NCBI RefSeq assembly: GCF_032854445.1
Contig: NW_027018505.1
Span: 1 to 20,013 of the forward strand
Length of the DNA: 20,013 nucleotides
Direction of reading: 5' to 3'
Source of the DNA: Liolophura sinensis
Taxonomy: Eukaryota > Mollusca > Polyplacophora > Chitonida > Chitonidae
Positions 18,113 to 20,013 of this stretch are shown here, one piece after another. Under the pieces are notes generated by a model. The model was not told where the DNA came from, searched no databases, and saw only the letters and a program-made list of their open reading frames with translations. The position numbers and the translations under genes were made by a program. The stretch's first letter is position 1. The number at the start of each line of letters is the position of its first letter.

Positions 18113-18661
18113 CCCTTCGGTAGCCCAGAAGACGTCAAATCTTTGGGCTAAGCCCATTTAACTCACCCAGCAATTGCCTTACTTCTAAGTGCAAGATAAT
18201 CTCAATGTCTTTATCTACGTGTAGAAAAACCACACCATTTGTACGTGAAAAACACAAGGTACTTGATACAGTCTGCTGTAAAAAGTACAACTGAACACTG
18301 ACCCACATTTATAAGGTGCCAAAAGATGCGGAATTGGGCCAGGCATCGGCAGCTGTTAAAAAATTGCAAATTTCCCTGGTTTCCATGGAGTAAGAGCCGT
18401 TGCTGGGCACGTGATTATGACATCAATGATCATTCAATTGTCGCTACAGCCAAAAGTATTGGTCGGAGAGCAACGCGGTTTGCACCATTCGATTTCTCGT
18501 CACAAAATACGTCGGTTTAGCCTCTTACCAGCAGCACTGGAACAGTTTTTCCACTTTTGCATTTTTGCCTGGTCTTTTTGTTAATTGAAATCGGCTACAC
18601 TGTACTCTGTACAATCGCGACTGGTCATTACTATATTCAACTTTTGACTATAAGTTATGTG
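18113..18661 (+). repeat. Satellite monomer U34 (549 bp)
   Basis: Tags: GACGTC, TAA loop, GTGCAAGATAAT, block E. Matches U21/U30 apart from tag 1 and GTCGGTTTAGCC, the latter shared with U6. Confidence 0.94.
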
Positions 18662-19210
18662 CCCTTCGGTAGCCCAGAAGACGTCAAATCTTTGGGCTAA
18701 GCCCATTTAACTCACCCAGCAATTGCCTTACTTCTAAGTGCAAGACAATCTCAATGTCTTTATCTACGTGTAGAAAAACCAGATTATTTGTACATAAAAA
18801 ACACAAGGTACTTGATACAGTCTGCTGTAAAAAGTACAACTAAACACTGACCCACATTTATAAGGTGCCAAAAGATGCGGAATTGGGCCAGGCATCGGCA
18901 GCTGTTAAAAAATTGCAAATATCCTTGGTTTCAATGGAGTAAGAGCCGTTGCTGGGCACGTGATTATGACATAAATGATCATTCAATTGTCGCTACAGCC
19001 AAAAGTATTGGTCGGAGAGCAACGCGGTTTGCACCATTCGATTTCTCGTCACAAAATACGTCGGATTAGTCTCTTACCAGCAGCACTGGAACAGTTTTTC
19101 CACTTTTGCATTTTTGCCTGGTCTTTTTGTTAATTGAAATCGGCTACACTGTACTCTGTACAATCGCGACTGGTCATTACTATATTCAACTTTTGACTAT
19201 AAGTTATGTG
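18662..19210 (+). repeat. Satellite monomer U35 (549 bp)
   Basis: Tags: GACGTC, TAA loop, GTGCAAGACAAT, block B. Partner of U22 with tag 1 intact (CCAGATTATTTG, CTTGGTTTCAATGG, ATTAGTCTC). It has TTGCCTTAC where U22 has TTGTCTTAC. Confidence 0.94.
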
Positions 19211-19759
19211 CCCTTCGGCAGCCCAGAAGACGTCAAATCTTTGGGCTAAGCCCATTTAACTCACCCAGCAATTGTCTTACTTCTAAGTGCAAGACAATCT
19301 CAATGTCTTTATCTACGTGTAGAAAAACCACACCATTTGTACATAAAAAACACAAGGTACTTGATACAGTCTGCTGTAAAAAGTACAACTGACCACAGAC
19401 CCACATGAACAAGGTGCCAAAAGATGCGGAATTGAGCCAGGTATCGGCAGCTGTTGAAAAATTGCAAATTTCCCTGGTTTCCATGGAGTAAGAGCCGTTG
19501 CTGGGCACGTGATTATGACATAAATGATCATTCAATTGTCACTACAGCCAAAAGTATTGGTCGGAGAGCAACGCGGTTTGCACCATTCGATTTCTCGTCA
19601 CAAAATACGTCGGATTAGCCTCTTACCAGCAGCACTGGAACAATTTTTCCAATTTTGCATTTTTGCCTGGTCTTTTTGTTAATTGAAATCGGCTACACTG
19701 TACTATGTACCATTGCGACTGGCCATTACTATATTCAACATTTGACTATAAGTTATGTG
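19211..19759 (+). repeat. Satellite monomer U36 (549 bp)
   Basis: CGGCAGCCC anchor, GACGTC, TAA loop, GTGCAAGACAAT, block C with ATGAACAAGG. Partner of U23, including CAATTTTTCCAATT and CTATGTACCATTG. Confidence 0.94.
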
Positions 19760-20013
19760 CCCTTCGGTAGCCCGGAAGACGTCAAATCTTTGAGCTAAGC
19801 CCATTTAACTCACCCAGCAATTGCCTTACTTCTAAGTCGAAGAAAATCTCAATGTCTTTATCTACGTGTAGAAAAACCACACCATTTGTACGTGAAAAAC
19901 ACAAGGTACTTGATACAGTCTGCTGTAAAAAGTACAACTGAACACTGAACCACTTTAGTAAGGTGCCAAAAGATTCGGAATTAAGCCAGGCATCGGCAGG
20001 TGTTGAAAAATTG
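19760..20013 (+). repeat. Satellite monomer U37, first 254 bp, cut by window end
   Basis: Tags: GACGTC after CCCGGAA, broken hairpin GAGCTAAG, TCGAAGAAAATC, block D, GATTCGG and GGCAGGTG. Partner of U24 and the 5' half of U2. Confidence 0.94.

Larger units (their letters stand above)
17015..18661 (+). repeat. Trimer U32-U34, second copy of U28-U30
   Basis: This 1647-bp trimer matches 14820-16464 (1645 bp) and, less closely, 1649-3294 (1646 bp). The order is C-type unit with TTGTCG and GAAACCGG, then B-type unit with GGGCCAGG and TTGAATTG, then a unit with GTGCAAGATAAT and GACATCAATG. Three occurrences of one ordered trimer argue for block amplification rather than chance similarity of single monomers. 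Confidence 0.8.
1..20013 (+). repeat. 549-bp satellite DNA array, 36 full monomers plus one partial
   Basis: The string CCCTTCGG (with a few one-base variants) recurs every 546-553 bp from the first base to position 19760, and all sequence between occurrences aligns to the same monomer. The modal length is 549 bp (20 of 36 units). Every unit is in the same orientation, with no inverted copy and no foreign insertion. Neither array edge is in the window, so its full size is unknown. Long-monomer tandem arrays with nested higher-order repeats are known from eukaryotic centromeres and pericentromeres; assignment to such a region is inference. The species and satellite family are not recognised. 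Composition is moderately AT-rich by eye. Confidence 0.98.
18113..20013 (+). repeat. Second copy of the 13-monomer HOR, cut by window end (U34-U37)
   Basis: This stretch repeats 10982-12882 in unit order and in variable-block alleles (E, B, C, D). By eye the paired units differ by only a few substitutions each, fewer than adjacent monomers do. The copy continues beyond the window, so whether all 13 positions are retained cannot be seen. Confidence 0.82.

Noticed and set aside
1-20013. CRISPR array
   Set aside because: The periodic unit is 549 bp and is repeated throughout; there are no short repeats separated by unique spacers.
1-20013. Bacterial or phage genes among the listed ORFs
   Set aside because: All ORFs are short, recur at the monomer period on both strands, overlap each other, and change with indels. 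None carries a recognisable domain or a consistent start context.
1-20013. Tandem-repeat protein gene (549 divisible by three)
   Set aside because: Every frame on both strands meets stops within each monomer, and unit lengths of 546-553 bp break register many times.
1-20013. rDNA spacer, 5S rDNA or histone-type gene cluster
   Set aside because: No stretch resembles 5S, 5.8S or other conserved rRNA or any histone, and there is no conserved genic core beside a variable spacer.
1-20013. CENP-B box
   Set aside because: I looked for the TTCG-A-CGGG core in both orientations within the consensus unit. TTCG occurs in CCTTCGGTAG and CATTCGATTT, but the following required positions do not match.
1-20013. 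Hammerhead ribozyme in the satellite
   Set aside because: The CTGANGA core is absent in both orientations of the consensus; CTGAAAT and CTGAACA are the nearest strings and no partner GAAA stem arrangement follows.
1-20013. Transposon or retroelement with terminal repeats
   Set aside because: No terminal inverted repeats, LTRs, poly-A tail or target duplications delimit any stretch; similarity is continuous at the monomer period.

Overview
The whole window is one uninterrupted, head-to-tail satellite DNA array. The monomer is about 549 bp. Anchored on the recurring string CCCTTCGG, the window holds 36 complete monomers (U1-U36) and a 254-bp start of a 37th (U37). I read each boundary directly: 20 units are 549 bp, 7 are 548, 4 are 550, and the rest are 546, 546, 547, 551 and 553. 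All units lie in the same orientation. I see no unique sequence, mobile-element insertion, rRNA, tRNA or convincing protein-coding gene. The many short ORFs are the same few translations recurring in each copy, and indels and stops break them from copy to copy. A long, divergent, HOR-organised array of this kind is typical of eukaryotic centromeric or other constitutive heterochromatin. The sequence does not identify the species, and composition looks moderately AT-rich (not counted).

To compare units I use five tags, in unit coordinates: (1) bases 19-24, GACGTC or GACCTG; (2) bases 32-44, a small hairpin TGGGC-TAA-GCCCA or TGGGC-CAG-GCCCA; (3) bases 77-88, GTGCAAGACAAT and variants; (4) bases 181-200, a variable block with discrete alleles A (GAACACTGACCCACTTCAGT), B (AAACACTGACCCACATTTAT), C (GACCACAGACCCACATGAAT), D (GAACACTGAACCACTTTAGT) and E (GAACACTGACCCACATTTAT); (5) marker substitutions in the 3' half.

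These tags show higher-order repeat (HOR) structure nested at several scales. A 13-monomer period of 7131-7134 bp joins U21-U24 to U34-U37. A trimer of block alleles C-B-E occurs at U28-U30 and again four units later at U32-U34, with a related C-B-A version at U4-U6. U17-U19 resemble U24-U26 at a 7-unit offset. A dimer is duplicated in place, U9-U10 to U11-U12. U1, U2 and U20 are mosaics whose two halves match different monomer types, as unequal crossing-over or gene conversion would leave. U1-U6 read as a condensed version of U22-U34. U7-U16 have no long-range partner in the window, and U13-U17 carry many private changes.

Within the monomer, the last ~150 bp, the segment around TACTTGATACAGTCTGCTG and the region around the AATGATCATT palindrome stay nearly constant. 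The 181-200 block changes in sets. Constant short dyads (TGTAC-TCT-GTACA, AATGATCATT, CACGTG) and phased T-runs are candidate protein-binding or bending elements. There is no gene set or pathway to describe; the biology here is array evolution and, probably, chromatin.
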